A stretch of 64,000 nucleotides of DNA from Methanobacterium_D sp040373355 (GCF_047495555.1 NZ_CP166866.1:1338001-1402000); one strand, 5' to 3'; positions 25,367 to 34,828 are shown, counted from the stretch's first letter. Numbers and translations: made by a program. The notes: a model not told the origin generated them from the sequence alone.

Positions 25367-27571
25367 AAGCGACTATTGTTGCTTACAATGCTGTTTATAA
25401 TGATTACAGCATTGTTTAACGTATCAAATATATATGCCGCCGCAGAAAATTCACATAACTCAAATAATACCTTAAATCCAAGTATAGTTCTAAATAATAC
25501 AACATACGTTCAAAATGATTTGAATATTCAAAGTTCGGCAGAAGATGCTGTAAATCAATCAGCAGACTCTGCAAATGACACATCAACAAATAATCTACAA
25601 TCTACACAAAATACATCCAATTTAACTAATAATACAGCTTTAAACAATTTAAACAATAACACTACATACGTTCAAAATTCTACTTACGCCGCAGGAGATA
25701 ATGTATATCAAAATGTTCGCGGTATATGGCTAAAAGCTGAAGATGTGAACATTTTGGATTTAGATGAAATTAAGAGAGCAGGAATAACAGACATTTTCAT
25801 TAAAGCGAACATATTAACAGTTCCTACCTACCAAACTGTGCTAACAGCTCTTTTGAATAAGTTGAAAAATACTAACATAAGAGTTCATGCATGGGTAACG
25901 TGCTTTAAGGACGCCAATGGAAATTGGGTTGATCCTCAAGGTAAATACAGTTATACAGTAAAAGTTCCATATGTTGTGAAAAAGTACCAGACAAAGTCCA
26001 AAGAATGGTATAAGTACTGGTATAAATCTAAAGGTAAATGGAAATATAAATGGAAATATAAGTGGGTATACAAATGGAATTACCAGTATGCCTATAAGGA
26101 TGAAATACGAACAGGTTATGACCCATCAAGAATCACTGGATTAATAAATTCAATTACAACTATTGCAAGAGAATACAATATAGATGGTATTCATCTTGAT
26201 TATATACGATATCCCGGTACTGCCTATTTAAATTCGGGCGGAACTGAATCAATAACCTCATTTGTTCAAAGGGTCCATGACAGTGTAAAAAATATTAAAC
26301 CAAAAGTAGCTATATCAGCAGCTTTAATGCCTGAAACATCAGTAAATGGATATTATTATGGGCAGGACTATGCTAAACTTGCACCATATCTTGATTTCCT
26401 TGTACCAATGATTTACAAAGGAAATTATAACAAGAATACTACCTGGATTGGTACAACTACAAAATGGATAGTTGATCATTCAGGTGGAAAGCCAGTTTTA
26501 GCCGGTCTTCAAACATATGAATCCGATGATGATTTGACAGAAATACCAGCATCTGAATTAAGAAGCGATGTTAATTCAGCAATAAGCAATGGAGCATCTG
26601 GATATGTATTATTCAGATATGGATTAATGGATAATGATTTCTTCAAAGATCCCAATGATAATTCAATTACGTTTACATTAAAACAGATACAGAATGCTGC
26701 TACAAGCGTTAAATCATTTATTGAATCTAATGGCAGGCTTCCAAGCACTGTAACTATATCTTCAAAGTTGGTATCCATGCCAGACTTTTTAAGATTAATG
26801 GCTGCAAGTGCAATAGAGTTAAACAGCGGAATAACAACACCTGTGACACTTAAAAGTGTAGATAATCCGACAGGGCCAACAGGTAATATACAATCTGGAT
26901 CAATAAACAAAGAAGAATATCTAAATATTGCACAGAGAATTAAGTCATTTATAGACTCTGATGGGCATGCACCAAATTACATAACAAGTTCTTTGGGAAA
27001 CCTGCAATATGAATCCACCATTTATATGTATTCCAAAGTATTGGATTTCTACAATACTCATAGCAGATTACCAAGCTATGTTTCAATGGAACCATGGAAA
27101 GATGTGGATCCTGTAGATATGCAGCAGTACCTTCAGCAAACAGCAAATTGCCAGGTAAATGATTATCGTATCCAGGCACTAGCATCATCACTTACAAAAG
27201 GTATAAGTTCAACCTCAGAAAAAGGTACAAAAATCTTTAACTGGGTAAGAAATAACTTGGGCTATTCCTTTTATTACAATACCAAATATGGAGCTGTAAA
27301 CACATACCTCAATAGAGAAGGAAATTGTGTTGATCACTCTCATCTTTTGGTAGCATTGGCAAGAGCAGCGGGAATTCCAGCTAGATACATGCATGGAACC
27401 TGTACCTTCACAAGTGGTAATGTATATGGACACGTCTGGACACAACTTTATATAAATGGCAATTGGTACGATGCAGATGCTATAAGTTCAAGGAATACAC
27501 TAGGTGCTATAAATAACTGGGACAAGAATACAGTAATAATGAAAGGTATTTATTCATCATTACCTTTCTAA
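25364..27571 (+). CDS. Secreted glycosidase-like / pseudomurein-binding / C71-type peptidase fusion
   Basis: A 735-residue exported protein. A signal peptide (residues 1-26) and an Asn/Thr/Ser-rich linker lead to a GHL10-like barrel (about 117-425: RGIWLKAEDV, GIHLDYIRYPG, ALMPET, VPMIYKGNY) with a Lys/Trp/Tyr-rich insert after WVDPQGKYSY. Two pseudomurein-binding repeats follow (about 436-486 and 519-577). The C-terminal transglutaminase-fold domain (about 592-735) has the Cys/His/Asp triad Cys655 (GNCVD), His690 (YGHVW) and Asp705, as in the pseudomurein endoisopeptidases PeiW and PeiP. It should act outside the cell on pseudomurein, perhaps cutting both glycan and peptide; the dual activity is inferred. 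Confidence 0.85.
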   Translation: MKRLLLLTMLFIMITALFNVSNIYAAAENSHNSNNTLNPSIVLNNTTYVQNDLNIQSSAEDAVNQSADSANDTSTNNLQSTQNTSNLTNNTALNNLNNNTTYVQNSTYAAGDNVYQNVRGIWLKAEDVNILDLDEIKRAGITDIFIKANILTVPTYQTVLTALLNKLKNTNIRVHAWVTCFKDANGNWVDPQGKYSYTVKVPYVVKKYQTKSKEWYKYWYKSKGKWKYKWKYKWVYKWNYQYAYKDEIRTGYDPSRITGLINSITTIAREYNIDGIHLDYIRYPGTAYLNSGGTESITSFVQRVHDSVKNIKPKVAISAALMPETSVNGYYYGQDYAKLAPYLDFLVPMIYKGNYNKNTTWIGTTTKWIVDHSGGKPVLAGLQTYESDDDLTEIPASELRSDVNSAISNGASGYVLFRYGLMDNDFFKDPNDNSITFTLKQIQNAATSVKSFIESNGRLPSTVTISSKLVSMPDFLRLMAASAIELNSGITTPVTLKSVDNPTGPTGNIQSGSINKEEYLNIAQRIKSFIDSDGHAPNYITSSLGNLQYESTIYMYSKVLDFYNTHSRLPSYVSMEPWKDVDPVDMQQYLQQTANCQVNDYRIQALASSLTKGISSTSEKGTKIFNWVRNNLGYSFYYNTKYGAVNTYLNREGNCVDHSHLLVALARAAGIPARYMHGTCTFTSGNVYGHVWTQLYINGNWYDADAISSRNTLGAINNWDKNTVIMKGIYSSLPF

Positions 27572-28263
27572 CCTCAAAAATCAAAGCTTGCAAAATTAAA
27601 ATTTTTGCGCCCGAAAAATCGTAGATTTTTCGACAGCTTACAAACACTTCGTGTTTGTGCTCCAAGATTTTGATGCCACAAAAACTTTGTTTTTGTTGGC
27701 TTCGAATTTTTGAGAGATTTTTGGGGCCCCGAAAATCATGCCATTGTAAATTTTTGATGGTTCAAAATTGGCTAAATTTTGACTGATTTTCGAGGGTTCT
27801 CTTTTTTTCAATCTTTTTCTTTTAAAATTTTTATTAAAAATATTTTTTTTATAATTTTGATATTTAGGATAAATCTTAATTTATGTTACTAAACGATCTT
27901 AAAATCTTTTTAATGCTGAATTAGGAGTATATTGTTTAGTTAAATAGTCTAGTTTAATGTTTTGTGATATGAGTTATTATACTGATTCTAAGTTACTTTG
28001 TGTACATATAGAAAATATTTAAAGCATATAATAGGTAATTAATTATTTTTATTATTTTATTTAACTACTATCTCCTTTTAATAAAGCATTAAATCTTTTT
28101 AGTGTTCATCTAATCTTAAATTTCACATTGAGTGTAGTATTAAATTATGAGCGACTTATGGTTTTCTATGTTGCTTTCATTATTTTTTTAAAAACCATTT
28201 AGAACGCTTTAAATCAAAAATAAAGGTTTCAGGTGGCTTTTTTTTAACATTTTTCCCGAAACC
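27572..28263. other. Long intergenic region with palindrome cluster
   Basis: The first 230 bases hold a palindrome cluster (annotated separately). The remaining 450 bases are AT-rich with no frame of note. AAATCAAAAATAAA at about 28211-28224 is the reverse complement of the T-rich tract found before the 23771 and 30011 genes. Confidence 0.55.
27573..27805. repeat. Palindrome cluster (copy C)
   Basis: A dense run of stem-loops follows directly after a stop codon: GAAAAATCGTAGATTTTTC, ACAAACACTTCGTGTTTGT, CAAAAACTTTGTTTTTG and a large outer pair GAAAATC...GATTTTC enclosing smaller ones, with linkers GCGCCC, GACAGCT and GCCACAAAAA shared with copy A. Here the position fits a transcript end for the upstream fusion gene. 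Confidence 0.75.
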
Positions 28264-28352
28264 TTTATATAGTATGAAGGTTAATGCATGTCTACCCAGA
28301 AAAATAGTCTTAAAGATTATTTTTATGATTGGGAATCGGAGGCGGTATAATT
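28264..28352 (+). promoter_or_regulatory. Structured leader with GGAGGCGGTATA and ATT start
   Basis: The TATA box TTTATATA is at 28264-28271. A strong stem-loop spans 28295-28333: inner 10-base stem AAAAATAGTC with GATTATTTTT, outer CCCA with TGGG. GGAGGCGGTATA is at 28338-28349 and ATT at 28350. The outer stem ends only four bases before the ribosome site, so folding could affect ribosome access. Confidence 0.68.
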
Positions 28353-29339
28353 ACGAAGAAACTGTTATTTGCAGTCCTACTTATCGCTAGTTTATCTCTT
28401 GGCGGTATAGCCGATGCAAGTGCTGCAGAGGCTTCGGATACAGCAACAAAATCTTCAAATACCAATAATTTAAATGAAGATATAAAAACTCAATCAGAAA
28501 GTCAAAATGATTTAAAAAAGTCAACCACAACGCAAACAACGGTTGATAAAAGCGCAAGTTCAGTCCAAACGACTGATAGTAGTAGAACAATAAATACATC
28601 AACAAGTTCACCAAGTGAGAACACAGTAACAACACAGAGTACAGTAACTAAACTTGATCCAAATGGTCAATATGCAGCATATGGAACTAAGAAATACATT
28701 AAAAAATACAAGAAGAAATACAAAAAGAAAGTTACTTACAAGCGTTACAAGAAAGTCTATAAAAAGTACAAATATAGATATAAGACCTACAAATACGTTA
28801 CTTACAAAAAATACAAATACAAAGGTAAATACTACTACAAAAAGGTCTACAAATACAAGAAAGTAAAAGCAGCTTACAAAACCAGTGTTACTAAAACTTA
28901 CTATAAATCAAGCAGCAATTATTCAGGAAGCGTAAACGATTCGAACATAAACTCATTATCATCATCCCTTACCAAAAATGCAGGGTCTGACTATGAGAAA
29001 GGTTCAAAAATATTCAGTTGGGTCAGAGACAATATCAATTATTCATTCTACTATAATACTAGATATGGTGCTTCAAACACACTCAAATACAAAAAAGGAA
29101 ACTGTGTAGACCATTCACACTTACTCGTGTCTCTTGCTAGATCATCAGGATTAAAAGCAAGATATGCACATGGAAATGTAAGATTTTCAAGTGGTAAAAC
29201 ATACGGTCATGTTTGGGCTCAAATAGGAATAAATGGTAAATGGTATAATGCAGATGCAACAAGCTCTAGGAACACATTTGGTTACATGAGCGGAACTGTA
29301 CTTGCATTGAAAGGTATATATAATAGTTTACCATTCTAA
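28350..29339 (+). CDS. Secreted C71/transglutaminase-type peptidase with Lys/Tyr-rich arm, probable ATT start
   Basis: A 329-residue exported protein. From ATT 28350 it reads ITKKLLFAVLLIASLSLGG, a good signal peptide; the frame otherwise extends only to a TTG inside the leader. A Ser/Thr/Gln-rich linker leads to an extraordinary basic arm (about residues 115-185) made almost only of Lys, Tyr, Arg, Val and Thr. The peptidase domain (about 190-329) has Cys252 (GNCVD), His287 (YGHVW) and Asp302, with the same 35 and 15 residue spacing as the other two peptidases. There is no PMBR; the basic arm may replace it as wall anchor by binding acidic wall material. A terminator hairpin follows. Confidence 0.82.
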   Translation: MTKKLLFAVLLIASLSLGGIADASAAEASDTATKSSNTNNLNEDIKTQSESQNDLKKSTTTQTTVDKSASSVQTTDSSRTINTSTSSPSENTVTTQSTVTKLDPNGQYAAYGTKKYIKKYKKKYKKKVTYKRYKKVYKKYKYRYKTYKYVTYKKYKYKGKYYYKKVYKYKKVKAAYKTSVTKTYYKSSSNYSGSVNDSNINSLSSSLTKNAGSDYEKGSKIFSWVRDNINYSFYYNTRYGASNTLKYKKGNCVDHSHLLVSLARSSGLKARYAHGNVRFSSGKTYGHVWAQIGINGKWYNADATSSRNTFGYMSGTVLALKGIYNSLPF

Positions 29340-29368
29340 TTGTTCTTTTTAGAACAATTGTTTTTTTT
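29338..29368 (+). terminator. Hairpin plus T-run terminator
   Basis: ATTGTTCT and AGAACAAT form a perfect 8-base-pair stem with a TTTT loop directly after the stop codon, followed by eight T. This looks like an intrinsic terminator for the Lys/Tyr-rich peptidase gene. Confidence 0.8.
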
Positions 29369-29922
29369 ATTTTAAAAGTATATATTTTATTCAATTAAAA
29401 ACATTAACTTTGAAAGTTTATTTTATTAATAAAGTTAAAATTATTAATTAATTATTATTTAATTTATGTATAATGCTTTTTAATAATTAATATTTGACAA
29501 GTATGATATAAATTGAATTTGGACATTTAAATACGTTTTTTTTAGATTAATACTTTAATATAGTACCTAATTATTTTTGGAAGTTAGTTTAAAAATATAA
29601 GATTAAAATAGATGAATATATTCATAATATTTAAGAAACAAAACTAGATATTTTGTGTTAAATCATTAAAAAATCTAATTATATTGATTATTTAGAATTT
29701 AAGGGTTAAAATTAGGAATATATCATTTAAAACTAAAATATAATTGGATAAATGTTTCTAAATGACATAATTATTTAGAATTTGATTTTAAATTGTTTTA
29801 GATATAACGAAGGTTTTTCCATTAATGTAGTACCTAATTCTTAATTTTAAAAAGCATTTTAAACGTTTTAATTGTTAAAAGGGGCTAAATTAATGCTTTA
29901 TTTTTGATTTTAGACCAAAACA
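29369..29922. other. AT-rich intergenic region
   Basis: No gene was found. TTTATTTTTGATTTTA at about 29899-29914 lies just before the next TATA box and matches the tract before the 23771 gene. Shorter repeated phrases such as TAGTACCTAATT occur twice (near 29561 and 29828), suggesting a local duplication. Confidence 0.5.
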
Positions 29923-30013
29923 TTTATAAGCTATAGATCACTACCCTCAATTGTAAACCAAATCACCTCAATTTGAGGTTCATATTATTTGGTAAATAGG
30001 AGGCGGTATAATC
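29923..30013 (+). promoter_or_regulatory. Structured leader with GGAGGCGGTATA and ATC start
   Basis: The TATA box TTTATAAG is at 29923-29930. Nested stems are ACCAAAT (29957-29963) with ATTTGGT (29987-29993) and inner ACCTCA with TGAGGT (29965-29979). GGAGGCGGTATA is at 29999-30010 and ATC at 30011. The inner ACCTC is complementary to the ribosome site's GAGG, so an alternative fold could mask it. Confidence 0.68.
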
Positions 30014-32641
30014 AAGCGACACTCGTTGCTTGTAGTGCTGGTTATCTGTACTATGGCAATGTCCACAATTAGCGGTTCATTTGCAACTGCAGATACTCAG
30101 CAAACAGCGGAAAATATTCAAGTTCCCGCTTTAATTGAGCAAAATACAGCAAAAAATCAAGACTCAGTTGATATTGCAAAAAGTAGCTCAAATCAAAATT
30201 TAGTACAAAACACTGAAAGTACAAGTGAAATTACTAGTGATGTATCTGTAACAGATACAACTCAGACTACAACAGAAGACAGTAAATCAGTAGATCAGAA
30301 TGCACAAATAACTACTCAAGAGACAACTCCATCTGCAGATTCAAGCAGTGAAAATTCAGCAGAAATATCTTCAACAAATACTGTATTAAATCAGACTATT
30401 CAAAGTACAGTAAATACTCAGGAAGAACCTCAGGCTGCAGCAGGAGAAAACTACACTAATATTCGCGGTATCTGGCTGAAAGCTGAAGATGCAGGAAATA
30501 TTACGGTAAGTGAACTAAAAAGTGCCAACATTACAGACATTTTTGTGAAAACGAACTTAATTTCTACTCCTACATATCAGACAGTTTTAGGAAGCATTAT
30601 AACTAAATTCCAGAATTCTGGAATTCGAATCCATGCGTGGATCACATGTTTTAAGGATGCTGATGGTAACTGGATTAATCCCGCTAATGCTACGCAGCGT
30701 ACATTTTTACTTAATTCAATTACAAATATGGTAAAAAACTACGCAGTAGATGGAATACACCTTGATTATATTAGATATTCTGGAGTAGGGGATAATGCAG
30801 CGTACAATTATGCAAATGGAACAGAAACAATAACATCGTTTGTAAGCAGTGTTAAACAAGTATTACTATTAAATAGGCCAAAAACAGCCCTTTCAGCATC
30901 TTTAATGCCTGAAGGAGCAAACAATGCCAGATATTATGGGCAGGATTATGGACAGCTTGCTAACTACCTTGATTTCCTTGTTCCAATGATTTACAAAGGA
31001 AATTACGGTCAGAATACTACATGGATTGGTACAACTACAAAATATATAGTTGATCACGCAATTGATGCAAATGGAGTCAAGAAACCAGTAATTGCAGGTC
31101 TTCAGACCTATATATCCGACTATGACACAACAAAATTAACTGCAAATGAACTCTATCAAGACATTAAGGCAGCGACAGACAACGGTGCATCTGGATATGC
31201 ATTATTCAGATATGGGATGGTTGATCAGGACTTCTTAAAGGTACCTAGTTTCACAATAGCAGAAATTAAGGATGCTGCAGCAAGGATTAAATCCTACATT
31301 GAAACTAATAAAAGACTTCCGAACTTTGTAACCATTGCTACAAAACAAGTTACAATGTCTCAATTCCTAAAATTGATGACAGCAAGTGTTTTACAGCTAA
31401 ACAGTGGAATAACAAAACCAATAACACTTCAAAACATACAGTCTCCATCAGATTCTACAGGAACCTTTACTAAAGGAACAATGAGCAAATCAGGATACTT
31501 AGACCTTGCAAATAGGCTCAATACATTCATGAATGCTAATGGTCATGCACCTAACTATGCAACAACATCATTAGGAAAAATGCCATACGAATCTTTAGTC
31601 TACATGTTTTCAAAGATACTTGGTTTCCATAATTCAAACAACAGATTCGCAAGTTATGTATCAATGGATCCAGCTGTGAAAGTTGCACCACCAATTGTAA
31701 GTGAAATTACAATACCTACGTTCACATTTGACCAGATTACAGCAGCTGCTAAAAATGTTAAATCATATGTTGAAAACAATTATGATTTACCAAAGTATGT
31801 AACTGTAGGTACAACTCAAGTCAGTATGTCAGATTTCCTTAGATTACTAGTTATAGGTACAATTGAAATCAGAGATGGTGTAAAAGCACCAATATCACTT
31901 AAAACAGTAAATGGACCAGCGATTCCAAGTGAAAATCTTACTAATGGAACTATGGGACAAAGTGATTACTTAGACCTTGCTAAAAGACTTAAAGCTTTCA
32001 TTGATGCAAATGGTTCAATACCAAATCATGCAACAACACCTCTAGGTGAAATGAAGTTTGAATCTATTGTCTATACATTCTCAAAGATATTAGGATTCTA
32101 CAATACAAACAGTAGATTACCAGATTACGTTTCAGTAGATCCATGGAGTAAAGTTTCAGCACCTGCACAAATGGAAGTACCTGCAGAATTACAATCATAT
32201 CTTGCAGCAACTGCAAATTGTCAGGTTAATGATCCTAGAATTAAAGCTTTGGCAGCTTCAATAACTGCAGGAAAAACAACTGCTTATGGCAAAGCAGTAG
32301 CAATATTCAACTGGGTAAGAGATAATTTAAGCTATTCCTTCTATTATAACACCAAATATGGTGCAGTGGGAGCATTAAATGCTAGAACTGGTAATTGTGT
32401 AGATACCAGTCACCTTGTAATAGCTCTTTCAAGAGCTGCAGGGTTACCAGCTAAATACGTACACGGTACTTGTCAGTTTACAAGTGGCAGTTGGTACGGA
32501 CACGTTTGGGCCCGAATATGGGTAGATGGTAAATGGTATGCTGCTGATGCAACAAGTTCCAGAAACACATTTGGTGTTGTTAATAATTGGAATACAGCTA
32601 CATATACATTAAAAGGTACATATGCTTCTCTGCCGTTTTAG
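30011..32641 (+). CDS. Secreted glycosidase-like / four PMBR / C71-type peptidase fusion, probable ATC start
   Basis: An 876-residue exported protein. From ATC 30011 it reads IKRHSLLVVLVICTMAMSTI, a signal peptide aligning with the MKRLLLL start of the 25364 paralogue; the next in-frame start, TTG 30026, has no ribosome site and loses the basic residues. After a Gln/Thr/Ser-rich linker come a GHL10-like barrel (about 150-405) without the Lys/Tyr-rich insert of its relatives, four pseudomurein-binding repeats (about 414-464, 493-552, 571-620, 651-710) and a peptidase domain (about 735-876) with Cys796, His831 and Asp846. The position before that Asp is Ala-Ala-Asp, which fixes which Asp is catalytic. 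Likely a wall-remodelling autolysin; activity is inferred. Confidence 0.85.
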   Translation: MKRHSLLVVLVICTMAMSTISGSFATADTQQTAENIQVPALIEQNTAKNQDSVDIAKSSSNQNLVQNTESTSEITSDVSVTDTTQTTTEDSKSVDQNAQITTQETTPSADSSSENSAEISSTNTVLNQTIQSTVNTQEEPQAAAGENYTNIRGIWLKAEDAGNITVSELKSANITDIFVKTNLISTPTYQTVLGSIITKFQNSGIRIHAWITCFKDADGNWINPANATQRTFLLNSITNMVKNYAVDGIHLDYIRYSGVGDNAAYNYANGTETITSFVSSVKQVLLLNRPKTALSASLMPEGANNARYYGQDYGQLANYLDFLVPMIYKGNYGQNTTWIGTTTKYIVDHAIDANGVKKPVIAGLQTYISDYDTTKLTANELYQDIKAATDNGASGYALFRYGMVDQDFLKVPSFTIAEIKDAAARIKSYIETNKRLPNFVTIATKQVTMSQFLKLMTASVLQLNSGITKPITLQNIQSPSDSTGTFTKGTMSKSGYLDLANRLNTFMNANGHAPNYATTSLGKMPYESLVYMFSKILGFHNSNNRFASYVSMDPAVKVAPPIVSEITIPTFTFDQITAAAKNVKSYVENNYDLPKYVTVGTTQVSMSDFLRLLVIGTIEIRDGVKAPISLKTVNGPAIPSENLTNGTMGQSDYLDLAKRLKAFIDANGSIPNHATTPLGEMKFESIVYTFSKILGFYNTNSRLPDYVSVDPWSKVSAPAQMEVPAELQSYLAATANCQVNDPRIKALAASITAGKTTAYGKAVAIFNWVRDNLSYSFYYNTKYGAVGALNARTGNCVDTSHLVIALSRAAGLPAKYVHGTCQFTSGSWYGHVWARIWVDGKWYAADATSSRNTFGVVNNWNTATYTLKGTYASLPF

Positions 32642-32686
32642 GCAAAGCAAATACCTTTTATTTATTTATTTTAAATAAAAATTAAT

Positions 32687-34723
32687 TTAAACTTTAAATT
32701 GGATTTTAAATTTAGTTCCATTAGTTCTATTGATTTCAATAGTGCCATCAAGCTGGTTTACAAGTGCATTTATTAATCTTAAGCCTAGTGTTTTTGTATT
32801 ATTAATATCGATATTTTCAGGTAACCCTATTCCATTATCACTCACAATTAATGTACATTCATCATCATCATCTTTAAAGAATTCAATCCGAATAGTTCCT
32901 TCAGAATTCTTATTAAATGCATGTTTAAAAATATTTGATATGAGCTCGTTAATTATCAATCCACAGGGAATTGCTGTATCTATATCTAAAAAAATATCCT
33001 TAATATTAAGATCAAGCTTAATTAATCTTTTATCCACATGATATGAGTTAGAAATATCATTAACTAAGCGGGTAATATATTCTGCATAATTAATTTTAGC
33101 AATGTTGTCCGATTGATATAATTTTTCATGTACAAGTCCCATTGTTTTAATACGGTTTTGAGTTTCTTTTAAATTATCCCGTGTATCTATATCATCAACA
33201 TAATTAGATTGAAGACTTAATAAACTTGATATTATTTGCATATTATTTTTAACACGATGATGGATTTCTTGTAATAGAATGTTCTTTTCTCTAAGTGAAT
33301 TTTTAAGCTCTTTTTCAGTAGTTTTACTGTCTGTAATATCTGTTATAAATCCTTCTAATGCCAATAATTCCCCATTATCTGAAAATACTCCCCTTCCCTG
33401 TTCCCATACGTACTTTTCATTTGAATTTGCTGTTTTAATTTTATAAACAAGTTTATATGGCTCTTTTTCTTTTAAAGATGCCCGAATTTCATTCCATACT
33501 TTCTGTCGATAGTCTGGATGTATTATATTTCCATAGGAGATTTCTTTATTCATAATCAAATCTTCTGGCCGGTAACCTGTTAATTCAAAGCAGCCTTCAC
33601 TTACAAATTCCATTGTCCATTGGTAATCGTTATGGCATTTATACGCTACGCCGGGTAAATTACTAATTAATGTTTCTAAAGACCTCTGATTTTCTTTTAG
33701 AGCGTTTTCATATCGTTTACGTTTATCAATATTGGTAGCTATAATTAAATGACCATAGCTGATGTTTTCATTGTCATATAATGGAGCTTTTTGTAAACTA
33801 AACCATCGATTATTCAATAATAATTCACTGTTTTGTTTTGATGGATTTTGATAAAAAGATATTAATTGTTCCCAATTTTGAAAAATAGTTTCAAAATTAT
33901 TCCCAATACAGTTTGAAGTTATTCCAAACATGTTTTGTGCTGTAATATTAATCTCCAGAAGTCTATTTTGTTCATCAAATATAAGAAAACCATTTGTCAT
34001 ATTGTTAAAGAGTTTATTATGGGCAACAGGAAGAATACTCAGCATATGGAACCTAAAAACTCCTAAAGCAGCTAATAAACTTGTTATGCCAAATGCAATG
34101 GGAGTTAAATCAATTAAAATTGGTGAACTCCTTGATAGATAAATTATATTAAGAATTAAAGGAGAGGCAATACCCATTAAGACAGATGCTACTTGTAATT
34201 TATATATTCTTGGAGTATTTATAAACATATAAGCCAGTAATCCCATTCCAATTATAAGAAGAGGATAAGAATAAACTAAATTAAGCCAGACTCCTAATCC
34301 ATGTTCATAAATTAGTATAATACCTGAACTGGTATATATAGGAATGATATTAGTCCATATTAGTCTGTGTAATTCATTGGTAAATGCTAAAATGGTAACA
34401 ATTGATGGAATAATCATTAAGAGTAAAATATAATGATTTTTAAGATATTTTTCGTGCTTTCCATAGCTTAAAATAAATAAAAATAAAAAAACAGAGACTG
34501 TAGTTATTCCAATATAACTAAATTTTGCCCATAAGATTTTAGTTGTAATATCAATGGATATAATTTCCATTAAAGAGCCAAGAGACCAGATACATATGGA
34601 AATTAATGAAAAAATAAAAAAGGTATGTAACTGAATAGATCGCTTTTTAAAGCCATAAATAGCTAGAATAAATGATACTAAAAATGTTATAGCAAATCCT
34701 ATGGCAAACAAATATTCATTCAT
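32687..34723 (-). CDS. Membrane sensor histidine kinase with two PAS domains
   Basis: A 678-residue histidine kinase. Residues 1-225 form about seven membrane helices (7TM sensor type). A first PAS (about 230-340) and a second PAS with PAC (about 345-465, VAYKCHNDYQWTMEFVSEGCFELTGY) follow. The HisKA_2-type phosphoacceptor is LLQEIHHRVKNNMQ near residue 485, and the ATPase domain carries LIINELISNIFKHA, DNGIGLP and TLGLRLINALVNQL. It should sense an external or membrane signal and pass phosphate to a response regulator. None is adjacent; the nearest is at 40091. AGGTG lies before the ATG. It is convergent with the pseudomurein-hydrolase cluster. Confidence 0.9.
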   Translation of the reverse strand: MNEYLFAIGFAITFLVSFILAIYGFKKRSIQLHTFFIFSLISICIWSLGSLMEIISIDITTKILWAKFSYIGITTVSVFLFLFILSYGKHEKYLKNHYILLLMIIPSIVTILAFTNELHRLIWTNIIPIYTSSGIILIYEHGLGVWLNLVYSYPLLIIGMGLLAYMFINTPRIYKLQVASVLMGIASPLILNIIYLSRSSPILIDLTPIAFGITSLLAALGVFRFHMLSILPVAHNKLFNNMTNGFLIFDEQNRLLEINITAQNMFGITSNCIGNNFETIFQNWEQLISFYQNPSKQNSELLLNNRWFSLQKAPLYDNENISYGHLIIATNIDKRKRYENALKENQRSLETLISNLPGVAYKCHNDYQWTMEFVSEGCFELTGYRPEDLIMNKEISYGNIIHPDYRQKVWNEIRASLKEKEPYKLVYKIKTANSNEKYVWEQGRGVFSDNGELLALEGFITDITDSKTTEKELKNSLREKNILLQEIHHRVKNNMQIISSLLSLQSNYVDDIDTRDNLKETQNRIKTMGLVHEKLYQSDNIAKINYAEYITRLVNDISNSYHVDKRLIKLDLNIKDIFLDIDTAIPCGLIINELISNIFKHAFNKNSEGTIRIEFFKDDDDECTLIVSDNGIGLPENIDINNTKTLGLRLINALVNQLDGTIEINRTNGTKFKIQFKV

Positions 34724-34828
34724 AAAACACCTGTTAATTAAATAGTCCCTAATATATTTTAAAGTAATCTATTAAACTATTATTTAGGTAATCTTATGAA
34801 TCTAATTATTAAAATAGGATTTTATTTT

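Noticed and set aside
28654..28866. 70-residue Lys/Thr/Asn-rich open frame inside the basic-arm peptidase gene
   Set aside because: It is the shifted reading of the Lys/Tyr-rich repeats; no ribosome site, and the main frame continues through it with signal peptide and intact catalytic triad.
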